Shown here piece by piece: positions 52,982 to 60,825 of a stretch of DNA of 64,000 bases. Every line of letters begins with the position of its first letter. Position 1 is the first letter of the stretch. This DNA comes from Hyphomicrobiaceae bacterium (GTDB lineage: Bacteria > Pseudomonadota > Alphaproteobacteria > Rhizobiales > Hyphomicrobiaceae). The stretch spans positions 62,001 to 126,000 of the forward strand of contig JAURWC010000081.1 in NCBI GenBank assembly GCA_030655135.1, written 5' to 3'. The notes under the pieces were generated by a model. The model saw only the letters and a list, made by a program, of their open reading frames with translations, was not told the DNA's origin and ran no database searches. The position numbers and the translations under genes are program-made.

Positions 52982-53251
52982 ATGAACACTATGACGAAGA
53001 TCATCATGGGCGCCGCAGCGGCTCTCGCGATGACGGCCACGGCCGCTTCTGCAAAGGTCGTTTGCAACGAGGACGGTGATTGCTGGCGGGTCAAGACGTA
53101 TCGCGAATATCCCGCCGAGTTGAAGCTTCGGGTCCACGATGACGACTGGAAGTGGTCCGACGGCGAGCGTAGCCGTTATCGGTGGAGAGAGCATGACCAC
53201 GACCGCCACGGCTACTATCGTAGCGGCGGTGTTTGGGTCGACATCAAGTAA
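52982..53251 (+). CDS. Small exported stress-associated protein
   Basis: The product is 89 aa with a signal peptide ending near ASAK-V. The mature part has one Cys pair (VCNEDGDCW) and an aromatic/charged stretch WKWSDGERSRYRWREHDHDRHGYYRSGGVWVDIK. This pattern is common in Bradyrhizobium and relatives but has no assigned function. AAGGAGG precedes the start. It has a perfect EcfG-type promoter and a strong terminator. Confidence 0.8.
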   Translation: MNTMTKIIMGAAAALAMTATAASAKVVCNEDGDCWRVKTYREYPAELKLRVHDDDWKWSDGERSRYRWREHDHDRHGYYRSGGVWVDIK

Positions 53252-53258
53252 GGAACGA

Positions 53259-53284
53259 GGCGCGGCCATTGAGCCGCGCCTTTC
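53259..53284 (+). terminator. Terminator of the EcfG-promoted small gene
   Basis: Perfect 8-bp stem GGCGCGGC/GCCGCGCC with loop CATTGA, followed by TTT, 7 bp after the stop codon. Confidence 0.8.
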
Positions 53285-53315
53285 ACTTTTGGCACCTGTT
53301 CGGCCGCGTTGGCGG

Positions 53316-53552
53316 TCACCGTGCCCCAAGGGCCCGCCGTTGCCCCCGACCTGGCGTCGTCCATCTGCAACAGCCATCGCCCGCCGGCGCTGGACTTTCG
53401 AGCTTGAGGTCGGCAGTGGGAACGAGAAACAGCTCGTCGCACGGGGACTCGTAGCAGACCCAGGCGAATTCTCGATCACTTGCTTCTACAAACACCATGC
53501 GCGGACCGCCCGCGATCGAAACCACATTTCCTCTGCGCAGACCCGAAATCAC
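53316..53552 (-). CDS. YodC/DUF2158-like small protein, coupled to upstream gene
   Basis: The product is 78 aa from a GTG start whose GTGA overlaps the TGA of the preceding gene, with GGAAAGG upstream. LRRGNVVSIAGGPRMVFVEA and EFAWVCYES resemble DUF2158/YodC (small beta-barrel proteins with a GDVV-SGGP-M core). A longer reading from 53627 would overlap the other gene extensively. The function is unknown. Confidence 0.55.
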   Translation of the reverse strand: MISGLRRGNVVSIAGGPRMVFVEASDREFAWVCYESPCDELFLVPTADLKLESPAPAGDGCCRWTTPGRGQRRALGAR

Positions 53553-53794
53553 AATTTCGCCTTTCCAAGTTTTTCTTGTGGGAGCTGCCGCTCCGCGCTT
53601 TTCACTTCGCTCACAGACCTTTGGCAAAGCTCATTCAGCCACAGCGCGGTGGCAGCGCCAATGTGAAGGCCGGCGTCGATATTTTCTTTACGAAGCTCGG
53701 CGCAGATTTCGCTGGCCGATGCAAATTTGCCCGAGACCGCCAAATCCGCAGCTCGGCTCAGCACCCGATTTCTCGAAACAATGCCCCGTCCCAT
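53549..53794 (-). CDS. Small cytoplasmic protein, first gene of a coupled pair
   Basis: The product is 81 aa with no signal peptide. It has two helices, RNRVLSRAADLAVSGKFASASEICAELRKE and GAATALWLNELCQRSVSE. AAGGAGCGAC precedes the ATG at 53794. It overlaps the YodC-like gene by 4 bp. The family is not recognised; a small regulatory protein is possible. Confidence 0.62.
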   Translation of the reverse strand: MGRGIVSRNRVLSRAADLAVSGKFASASEICAELRKENIDAGLHIGAATALWLNELCQRSVSEVKSAERQLPQEKLGKAKL

Positions 53795-53979
53795 GTCGCT
53801 CCTTGATAACGAGCTAGAGAGCTCAGTTCTAATCAGGCGCAAAAATGCGCTTTGCAACGCACGATGCCGCGTCGACGACTGGTAAGATCGTTGCCTGCTA
53901 GCGCAGGTAAGGCATGCGCGCGGGCACCGATCTCGTGCACGCTCAGATGCGGCTCTGCCCCCGCGCCGGCTGGACATCG

Positions 53980-54978
53980 CTAGCCTTCAGATATGGTTTT
54001 GAGACTCGACTCGATCACACAAACAACGCCCTCCGGGCGGTGGTCCAATTCCACACATCCGTTGAACTCGGTGGCCAAGCTTCGAATCAAGAGCGATCCA
54101 AATCCGGTGCGAGACGGGGGCAAAACCAGGGGGCCCCCTGTTTCCCTCCACACTAACTGGAACCGGTCCCCTGCTGTCGCCCACTCAACGTCCACCGAGC
54201 CTGAGGGATTGGACAGTGATCCGTACTTCGCTGCGTTTGTAGCTAACTCACTCAGCGCTAGCGAAAGCGCGACGACGGAGCGTGCCCTAACGAGAATATC
54301 AGGCCCATGAATTCTAATGCGGTCGCCGCTCGTCGTCTGATGCGTCGCCAGAACGGATTCGACCAAATCATGCAGACGCGCTGCGGACCAGCTTCTCTGC
54401 GTGAGGATATCCAGCCCCGTAGCCAGCGCCTTAAGGCGTGTAGAAAAGTCTCCATACGCGGCAAGGGAGCCGAAGCTTTGGCGGGCAATGGCCTGCACGA
54501 CCGATAACGTGTTCTTGACGCGGTGCTGGAGTTCATTGGTCAATAATTCACGATGTTCCTCAACCTGCTTGCGGTCTGAGACATCGCGCGTCGTCCCTGC
54601 AACAGCTTCTACCTCACCTTTGTCATCAAAGACGGGGACGAAGATGTAGTCGTATATCCTGCGGCCGTTCGTACCCAAGAATGGGACTTCACCCCGAATA
54701 GGGCGACCTGTCGCGACGACTTCGTCGATCTCACCGTCATGCATCGCTGCGTGCCAAGGCTCATAACCGAGCTCAAGGCACGTTCTGCCGACCGCTTCGT
54801 TCCAAGTTTTGCCCCACATCGCCAGAAGAGCGTCGTTGGCAAAGATGAAGCGATGGTTCAGATCAAACGCATAGATGAGATCGGGTGTTGCCGCGATGAT
54901 GGCTTCCAACATTCGATAGCGAAGCCGGCCAAGCGTGACGATTGTGTTGCCCTGATCAACTGCATCGTCATCGGCCAT
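53980..54978 (-). CDS. PAS-domain sensor kinase of the HWE class
   Basis: The product is 332 aa, cytoplasmic. The PAS domain is at residues about 23-135 (ATPDLIYAFDLNHRFIFANDALL, GTTRDVSDRKQ). The H-box is LLTNELQHRVKNTLSVVQAIARQS (His at QHRVKN). ALSELATNAAKYGSLS is the N-box, and WRETGGP is the HWE signature. It stands alone with no adjacent regulator. It probably feeds a shared stress or motility regulator. Confidence 0.92.
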   Translation of the reverse strand: MADDDAVDQGNTIVTLGRLRYRMLEAIIAATPDLIYAFDLNHRFIFANDALLAMWGKTWNEAVGRTCLELGYEPWHAAMHDGEIDEVVATGRPIRGEVPFLGTNGRRIYDYIFVPVFDDKGEVEAVAGTTRDVSDRKQVEEHRELLTNELQHRVKNTLSVVQAIARQSFGSLAAYGDFSTRLKALATGLDILTQRSWSAARLHDLVESVLATHQTTSGDRIRIHGPDILVRARSVVALSLALSELATNAAKYGSLSNPSGSVDVEWATAGDRFQLVWRETGGPLVLPPSRTGFGSLLIRSLATEFNGCVELDHRPEGVVCVIESSLKTISEG

Positions 54979-55233
54979 CTGCGTCGAAACTCGTTGAATG
55001 TTGAACCGAGGACGCCATCAGTTTCCGATCAGCGCGCCTCCCAAATGCAAGGCCAATCGGGTGATTGAGGGTTTCGTAGAGAAACTTTCGGCGGGGCGAT
55101 ATCAAATAAAGTGACGCACCACCATTCCTGACGCAAAGCTGAAAACGCTTTGTCAACACAAAGACATTTAACGGCGGCTGGAACTGCCGCTGCCCATCGA
55201 CACCTATGCAAAAGCGTGGCGTGATCGCAGCTC
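54979..55233. other. Intergenic stretch between divergent genes
   Basis: Only a short inverted motif CTTTGTCAACACAAAG (55149-55164) stands out. No gene or clear promoter was seen. Confidence 0.4.
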
Positions 55234-55809
55234 ATGGGGGTTGGAATGTTGAAGTGGCTTTCAGGCAAACTTGTTCATCAAGATTTTCGACGCAACCTTC
55301 GTTACGTGCAAGAAAACCTTGGGTCAAGCGCGGCACGTGATTGCTGCAGCTCTGTTCTGCGGCAAATATTCATAGTCAAAAGCGAAGCGAAATTCGGGGC
55401 TGACGCAGAATTAAAAGCTGCGCACGACGCATACTTATTGACGAAGCGCAGTACGCCTTCCGGCTGGTTGACACGCACGCGCCCAGAAACGGCAGCAGTC
55501 GCTCTTCTGGAAGACTGGCTCTCGGCAAAAGTGGCCTCCTTGAACGGCGCACTAGAACCTCAAATCTTCCTTGCGATCGATAACGAACTCTGGTCCTTCG
55601 CCAAAGAGCGTCTCAAGCCAAGCGAAATAGAGGCGATCCACAGCGAGGCAGAAGCTGCATTGACACACCGCCGCCGGAACGCAACGGACGCGATCAACGC
55701 GTTGATCAGAGACTACGCGGAGCTTGCGCAGGGAACAGGTTCAACACCGTCTTCGACAGCAGGAACCCAACGCGCCGAGGCGAAAAGCGGCGAGGCCCTG
55801 CGTGGCTAA
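55234..55809 (+). CDS. Hypothetical cytoplasmic protein, first gene of a Cas2-like pair
   Basis: The product is 191 aa with no membrane or signal segment. It is mostly helical: LLEDWLSAKVASLNG, RLKPSEIEAIHSEAEAALTHRRRNATDAI. It has a Thr/Ser-rich tail. No family is recognised. The ATG at 55234 has no clear SD; a second ATG at 55246 is an alternative. Its stop overlaps the start of the next gene by 8 bp. Confidence 0.65.
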   Translation: MGVGMLKWLSGKLVHQDFRRNLRYVQENLGSSAARDCCSSVLRQIFIVKSEAKFGADAELKAAHDAYLLTKRSTPSGWLTRTRPETAAVALLEDWLSAKVASLNGALEPQIFLAIDNELWSFAKERLKPSEIEAIHSEAEAALTHRRRNATDAINALIRDYAELAQGTGSTPSSTAGTQRAEAKSGEALRG

Positions 55810-56080
55810 CTACTTCGTCGTACTTGAATCCATCGTGCCTAGTCAGAACCGTGCCGTAGAGTCGATATTTGAAAGTCTGAAAACGCCCGTGCAGCGTCTG
55901 CTGAACAACACGTGGCTCGTGACCTCTCCATTGGGTCGCCACGAACTATACGAGATCTTCAGCCCCGTTGCACTGCCTGGAGATCGCTTCTTAATCATCG
56001 AGGCGATCGGCTGCGTATTTGACAACTTGCTTATCTCTGCCGACGCTCTCGACGCCACCTGGGACGCCATCAAGCGCTGA
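55802..56080 (+). CDS. Small protein with Cas2/SinR-like ferredoxin fold pattern
   Basis: The product is 92 aa from a GTG start that overlaps the previous stop codon by 8 bp. The order NYFVVLESIV, a helix FESLKTPVQRLLN, NTWLVTSPLGRHELYEIFSP, then DRFLIIEAIG and a C-terminal helix is the beta-alpha-beta-beta-alpha layout of Cas2- and SinR-like proteins. The active-site acidic residues of Cas2 are not clearly conserved. There is no CRISPR array or cas1 nearby. Confidence 0.55.
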   Translation: MANYFVVLESIVPSQNRAVESIFESLKTPVQRLLNNTWLVTSPLGRHELYEIFSPVALPGDRFLIIEAIGCVFDNLLISADALDATWDAIKR

Positions 56081-56231
56081 TGTCCCTGCAATTCTCGTGG
56101 AAGCGCGCTGTCGATCACCTGGCAATTGGCCGATTTCGACCAATCTGGCTCGGCCGCAATGACTTCAGGTTTGCGTCAGCTTTCGAACCTTCTTGCTCGC
56201 CGACGCATTTCACTTTCAAGGAGCGAAAGTG

Positions 56232-56513
56232 ATGCGATTCAATGGATTTGACACGGATACGAACCGGCTTCTCTTCGATGCGTACGATGAAGCAATGTAC
56301 GCGCTATCGACCGATCCCAGCTTGTCGCTTGATCTGATCTACAGATCGCAAAACCTCGTTGCTCAATGTTTGAACGAACTCGCTGCGCATGGCGTGCGCA
56401 ACAAAAGCGCATTACGCGATGCGGCGATCCTCGTGATTCAGAAAGCGCGATTGCAGGACGTTCAAGCAGCTCCAACGCAATCCAAAAATGATCGGAACGA
56501 TGTCGCTCCGTGA
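56232..56513 (+). CDS. Small hypothetical protein
   Basis: The product is 93 aa, helical: LLFDAYDEAMYALST and SLDLIYRSQNLVAQCLNELAAHGV. AAGGAGCGAAAGTG lies just before the ATG at 56232. It is 151 bp after the Cas2-like gene and may or may not be in the same operon. The family is not recognised. Confidence 0.62.
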   Translation: MRFNGFDTDTNRLLFDAYDEAMYALSTDPSLSLDLIYRSQNLVAQCLNELAAHGVRNKSALRDAAILVIQKARLQDVQAAPTQSKNDRNDVAP

Positions 56514-56564
56514 GTATTTGCATTTCGCAATTGGAAAGCCCTCCAAATCGGCAAGGAGAAAACA

Positions 56565-57710
56565 ATGAATAAAACAACTGTGTCACTATCAATGACGGCC
56601 GCGCTGATGCTCAGCGTCGCCCATCTTTCAAGCTCCGTGGCCTTCGCTCAAGAGAAGGATGATAAGGCCTCTTCGATGCAGGAAAGCGGCGGTGAAAAGG
56701 CGCCATCTTCCTCTTCATCGCGCGAACGTGCTCCTGACAGCGCCAAGTCGACCGTCCAAGACGCCGATGTCAGCGAAACGAAGCAGAAGAACGCACCTGC
56801 CGACAAAGCGGACAACAAAGACCAATCCAAGAGCGCGTCCGATCAAAAGGAACGCAACGACAAGTCAGCCAGCGACAAGGGCGATAAGGATGGGTCAAAA
56901 TCCAGAAGCGCCGATCGGCAGGGTGACAAAGACGCAAGCAAGCAAAGCGAGGGCAAGACTGACCGCGACCCCAGCCGCAAAGCTGATACCGCTCCGGCGG
57001 CAAAATCGGGCGACAACGCGAGCAACAATAAGTCTAACGACAAGGCTAACGATAGCGACCGCAACGCAGACGCCAATAAATCCGCAGACGACAGCAAGCG
57101 CGCTGCAGGCGGGGATTCCGCAAAGGCTGATAAAGCCAAGAGCGCGGACCTTTCCGGAGACAAGAAAGAGCGCGTCAAGACCTCTTTCAAAAGTGAAAAC
57201 GTGAAGAGGATCACCAACGTCAACGTTGACATCTCGGTCGGGCGCCGTCTGCCGCGCGATTGGGAATATCACAGCGTCCCCACAGCTGTGATCGAGATCG
57301 TGCCGGAGTATCGCGGCTATCGCTATGCCTACGTCGAAGATCGCTATGTCATCGTCGACCCCGAAACCTATGAAGTCGTCTATGTCCTGGACGATACAGG
57401 CGGTGGTAGCGCGAGCGTCGGCCGCTCGACAGGAGAATCGGGTTCGGCGCGTTGCTCGACCGATCTAACGTTCAGCCAGGAAGACCGAGTGTTCATTGTC
57501 GAGAAGGTGCGTAGTTCTTCTGCGACGGTGAAGATCGGCAATTTGGAGATCGGTGCCGCACTGCCGAGCGACGCCAAGGTTGAGGTGTTCCCGTCAGAAG
57601 TAACAACACGCGTCACCAAGCTAGACGCTTGCCGCTATGTGGTGATCGACGACAAGGTCGCAGTTATCGATCCGAACGACGACAAGATTGTCGCCATCAT
57701 CGAGGACTAA
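56565..57710 (+). CDS. DUF1236-containing exported protein with long disordered region
   Basis: The product is 381 aa with a signal peptide (residues 1-28, AFA-Q). Residues 30-205 are Asp/Lys/Ser/Ala/Asn low complexity and surely disordered. The C-terminal part has two DUF1236 modules: VPTAVIEIVPEYRGYRYAYVEDRYVIVDPETYEVVYV (part) and VFPSEVTTRVTKLDACRYVVIDDKVAVIDPNDDKIVAII. AAGGAG precedes the start. DUF1236 proteins are typical of Hyphomicrobiales and have no known function. Confidence 0.82.
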   Translation: MNKTTVSLSMTAALMLSVAHLSSSVAFAQEKDDKASSMQESGGEKAPSSSSSRERAPDSAKSTVQDADVSETKQKNAPADKADNKDQSKSASDQKERNDKSASDKGDKDGSKSRSADRQGDKDASKQSEGKTDRDPSRKADTAPAAKSGDNASNNKSNDKANDSDRNADANKSADDSKRAAGGDSAKADKAKSADLSGDKKERVKTSFKSENVKRITNVNVDISVGRRLPRDWEYHSVPTAVIEIVPEYRGYRYAYVEDRYVIVDPETYEVVYVLDDTGGGSASVGRSTGESGSARCSTDLTFSQEDRVFIVEKVRSSSATVKIGNLEIGAALPSDAKVEVFPSEVTTRVTKLDACRYVVIDDKVAVIDPNDDKIVAIIED

Positions 57711-57795
57711 CGACGAGCCTGGCCGGCGAGCGGTTATGTACTAGCCATCGCTCGCCGGCCGGCGTTCCTGCAGCAAAAAAAGAAAAGGTGACGAA

Positions 57796-58065
57796 ATGAA
57801 CAAGCTACTCATCGGGTTGAGCGTGTTCGGTATGGCATTGGCCAGCACCGCAATTGCCGCTGACAAGAAGACGGGGCAAGATTTCGCACCCGGCCAAAAT
57901 AAACCTGCCGGCACTTCCGCGAAAGAGCTCGCACCCGGGCAAAAGGCAAAACACGGTCAGAAGGACGCGAACGACTATGCGCCGGGGCAAAAGGCCCAGG
58001 ATGCCAATGAAAAGACCGGCACTACCAGCAACGGCTCCAGCACCGGAAACTCCGGGAGTCGGTGA
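57796..58065 (+). CDS. Small exported protein with APGQ repeats
   Basis: The product is 89 aa with a signal peptide (IAA-D). Three near-repeats, FAPGQNK, LAPGQKAK and YAPGQKAQ, occur at 15-20-residue spacing. The rest is hydrophilic and disordered-looking with a Gly/Ser/Asn tail. No family is recognised. AAAGGTG precedes the ATG. Confidence 0.7.
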   Translation: MNKLLIGLSVFGMALASTAIAADKKTGQDFAPGQNKPAGTSAKELAPGQKAKHGQKDANDYAPGQKAQDANEKTGTTSNGSSTGNSGSR

Positions 58066-58138
58066 ACGCGCCGCTGGCACGAAGGACGGCATATCATGCG
58101 CGACCACCGCGGAACGCCAGCATCATGATCTAATGGAG

Positions 58139-58166
58139 AAAGGGGCCTGTTGCGCGGGCCCCTTTT
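58139..58166. terminator. Bidirectional terminator between convergent genes
   Basis: AAAGGGGCC/GGCCCCTTT with a 9-nt loop, A-run on one side and T-run on the other. It serves the APGQ gene and the histidine kinase gene. Confidence 0.85.
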
Positions 58167-58172
58167 GCCTAT

Positions 58173-59516
58173 TCATCGGTTTGCCGGCTCGTCTGCCAGC
58201 GGTAACTTTACGACAACCTCAAATCCGTCAAGTCGGCCTTCTGCGGGTGAGTTGAGGGCCAAGACCCCGTCTGCTTGCCCAACGATCTGGCTGACGATGT
58301 AAAGCCCCAAGCCGTCCCCGGTGACAGCATGGTTTCCCCGCACGAACTGACCATTTAACTCCGATAATTTCTCAGTTGGAACCACGGGCGAACTGTTGGC
58401 AACGCGGAGAACGCCGCCCGCACTTAAAATGACGTCGATACGCGTGTCTGCAGGACTGTGCTTGAATGCGTTATCGAGAAGATTGCGCAACAAAATGCCG
58501 AGCGCGTTCTTATCGAGAAGGACAAGTTGCGACGCTGACGGGCCGCTGTCGAAGCGCAAGCGCATCCCGTCTGGCAACGCTCTGTGAAACTCAGCAACAA
58601 CGAAACGCGTCGTTGCCACTAGGTCGGTGACGTCCTTGACCATGCCGATGCCGGCTTCCGTCCGGCTCAACTGCAACAATCTTTCGAGTTTGTGACCCAA
58701 ATCTTTTAGCGCCGACAGCAGGGGTGCAGCGTCACCCTGTCCACCTTGGTCGACGAGCAACTCGGCTTGCGCCGTTGCCGCAGCCAGCGGGTTTCGAAGC
58801 TCGTGGGCGCAGTTTGCAGAAAACGATCGCTCTTGAGCCAATGCAGCCTGCAGGCGCTTCATCAACCGATTTACGCCCCGCACGATAGGCGTGAGTTCGT
58901 CGGGAACGCCTTGAGCGAGAATGGGCTCCAGATGCCGGCCATCACGCTCCTGCAAGCTTCCGACCAGTTGAGCAATGGGAATGGTCGCTTGCTTTGCGGC
59001 ACGCTTCAGCAAGAACGAGCCGATAAGCAAAAGCGCCACGACAGGCAGTGCCATGCCCATCAACAACCAGCCAATGGTTTCAAAGCGCTCCTCCGCGCCG
59101 CCTGCAACTTGCACCGCAGTCCGTCCATCGGGGTAAAACAGCGTGAAGTAGCGGGTGAGGCCCTGCCTGACGAAGCCTTGTTCTACAGGGATCGGATACG
59201 GTTCGTTCGGAGCGTTGATGGAACGGTGGAGAACGTGGCCATCGCGGTCTCGGATTTGATAGGAGACGTAATTCTCCCTTCCGCCGGCAAGCGCGATCGC
59301 TTCCAACCTGCAATCATGCAGCGGATCGCTGGCGCAGAAATTCTGCGGTTTGGACGCGATCAGCGTATAGCCGATACTCTTGATCTCATTGTCGAACAGT
59401 TCCCCAGTCTCGATCGACACCAGAAGGATACTGAGCGCGCTCCCGATCAGCCATAGGGAACCAAACACCAGAAGAAGCTTACGGACGAGGGTTCTGCGAA
59501 TGCTGCCGGCGCTCAT
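58173..59516 (-). CDS. Sensor histidine kinase, QseC/PmrB type
   Basis: The product is 447 aa. A first membrane helix (about 11-31), a periplasmic domain with two Cys (NFCASDPLHDC) and a second helix (147-170) are followed by a HAMP-like linker. The H-box is FSANCAHELRNPLAAATAQ, and LLRNLLDNAFKHSP and GDGLGLYIV form the ATPase site. The stimulus is unknown. It overlaps its response regulator gene by ATGA. Confidence 0.92.
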   Translation of the reverse strand: MSAGSIRRTLVRKLLLVFGSLWLIGSALSILLVSIETGELFDNEIKSIGYTLIASKPQNFCASDPLHDCRLEAIALAGGRENYVSYQIRDRDGHVLHRSINAPNEPYPIPVEQGFVRQGLTRYFTLFYPDGRTAVQVAGGAEERFETIGWLLMGMALPVVALLLIGSFLLKRAAKQATIPIAQLVGSLQERDGRHLEPILAQGVPDELTPIVRGVNRLMKRLQAALAQERSFSANCAHELRNPLAAATAQAELLVDQGGQGDAAPLLSALKDLGHKLERLLQLSRTEAGIGMVKDVTDLVATTRFVVAEFHRALPDGMRLRFDSGPSASQLVLLDKNALGILLRNLLDNAFKHSPADTRIDVILSAGGVLRVANSSPVVPTEKLSELNGQFVRGNHAVTGDGLGLYIVSQIVGQADGVLALNSPAEGRLDGFEVVVKLPLADEPANR

Positions 59517-60178
59517 TTCGCGCTCTCGCGCAAGCGATACCCACGCCCGTGGGCCGTTTCGATGTTCGTCGTTCCAAGCTTACGCCTCAGGCGGCTGACG
59601 TAAACCTCAACGGTGTTGCTTTTGACCTGATGACCACTGCGGTACAGCGCCTGTTCGATATCTTCCTTGCTCACAAACGATTGTGCGCCGTCTGCGAGAA
59701 GCAGCAGGATCGTCCACTCACGCAGCGTCAGTCGTAGTTCTTCGGCGCCCTTCCAAACGCGGTTCGCCGACGTGTCGAGCGTCAGGTCGCCAAACATAAG
59801 CTTTGTTGCGGGTTTTCCGAGATAGCGGCGCCTGACAGCTTCTATTCTCGCAACGAGGACGCCCAAATTGAATGGCTTTGTTAGGAAGTCATCAGCCCCG
59901 GCTTTCAGCACGTCGATGCAATCCGCAACCTGATCACGGGCTGTCAGAACAATGATGGGTCGTTCGAAACCGGCGGCTCTCAACTCGCTCAGCAGCGAAA
60001 CGCCATCCCCATCTGGCAGCCCAAGATCGAGCAGCACAAACTGCGGATTTGATGTCGCCAGCACCTTGCGTGCCGCCTTAACGCTCGCTGCATGGTCCGT
60101 TGCGTGACCTTCCCGATGCAGCCGTCGCGAAATGGCATCCGCCAAAATCGGTTGATCCTCAACGAGTAAGATTTTCAT
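59513..60178 (-). CDS. OmpR-family response regulator
   Basis: The product is 221 aa. The receiver has LLVEDQPILADAI, phospho-acceptor Asp in FVLLDLGLPDGDG and Lys in FLTKPFN. The DNA-binding winged helix has REWTILLLLADG, SNTVEVYVSRLRRKLG and TAHGRGYRL. It is the partner of the 58173 kinase. Its ATG overlaps the upstream membrane-protein stop. Confidence 0.93.
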   Translation of the reverse strand: MKILLVEDQPILADAISRRLHREGHATDHAASVKAARKVLATSNPQFVLLDLGLPDGDGVSLLSELRAAGFERPIIVLTARDQVADCIDVLKAGADDFLTKPFNLGVLVARIEAVRRRYLGKPATKLMFGDLTLDTSANRVWKGAEELRLTLREWTILLLLADGAQSFVSKEDIEQALYRSGHQVKSNTVEVYVSRLRRKLGTTNIETAHGRGYRLRESAK

Positions 60179-60474
60179 TTGGGAGTGTCGGGCGATGCCT
60201 CACGGCGCGTGCCCCGCTTCCCTCTGGCAAGCGCTGGCCGTGTTGTAGGATCGTTCTGGTGGTCGATAAAAAGGTCGTGATTGTTCTGAAGCGGCAATCG
60301 GTAGGCGATAAAGAGCAACAGGGATATCGCGACAAGGAACGAAACAGAAATAATCATAATTTCCGCAGGAATGTAATAAAGTATACCGTGCAATATTGTA
60401 TCCGTATTGATTGCAAATGCAGGCACTACTATCGCAGAGGTCAAGTTTATTTCTCCGTGTTGACCAAGTGCCAT
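60175..60474 (-). CDS. Small membrane protein heading the two-component operon
   Basis: The product is 99 aa with one or two membrane helices (YIPAEIMIISVSFLVAISLLLF), preceded by a short periplasmic region and followed by a basic tail. Its stop overlaps the regulator's ATG, so it is translated first in the operon and may be a signal-input or accessory protein. The SD is poor. The family is not recognised. Confidence 0.62.
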   Translation of the reverse strand: MALGQHGEINLTSAIVVPAFAINTDTILHGILYYIPAEIMIISVSFLVAISLLLFIAYRLPLQNNHDLFIDHQNDPTTRPALARGKRGTRREASPDTPK

Positions 60475-60825
60475 GACGATTACCACAACCGAGCGCCGGC
60501 GCAAGTGGAGACCCGTTAGGGATGACAGTTGCTTAGCTGAGGTCAGCGGACCCTCTCTACGCGCGCAAAGCTGCGTCTCGCCAGATCTCACTTCGCGCTG
60601 GCTACCTTGCAATTCTGGCGATTTACATACGACGGCGTGCGGGTTTTGCGGATCTTCGGAATCGCTGCTGTGTATTGATGGTCAAAACCGGCGCCCCTCA
60701 GGACTGCCGGCAGTGGCCAACAAGTTCGCGGTAGGTTGACGAGAGCACACTACCCCGCTCCTTAGCTCCATAATTCTCCTTGCGCCGGTGGGCAGGCTAC
60801 CGGAAGCTTCGGCGGGCGGTCGCGT
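60475..60825. other. Intergenic stretch between divergent genes
   Basis: 351 bp with no supportable gene. It must hold promoters for the two-component operon and the POT transporter, but none is clear. Confidence 0.45.

Noticed and set aside
55802-56080. Genuine Cas2 of a CRISPR system
   Set aside because: No array, cas1 or other cas gene within the window, and the conserved acidic pair is not obvious; only the fold pattern is similar.
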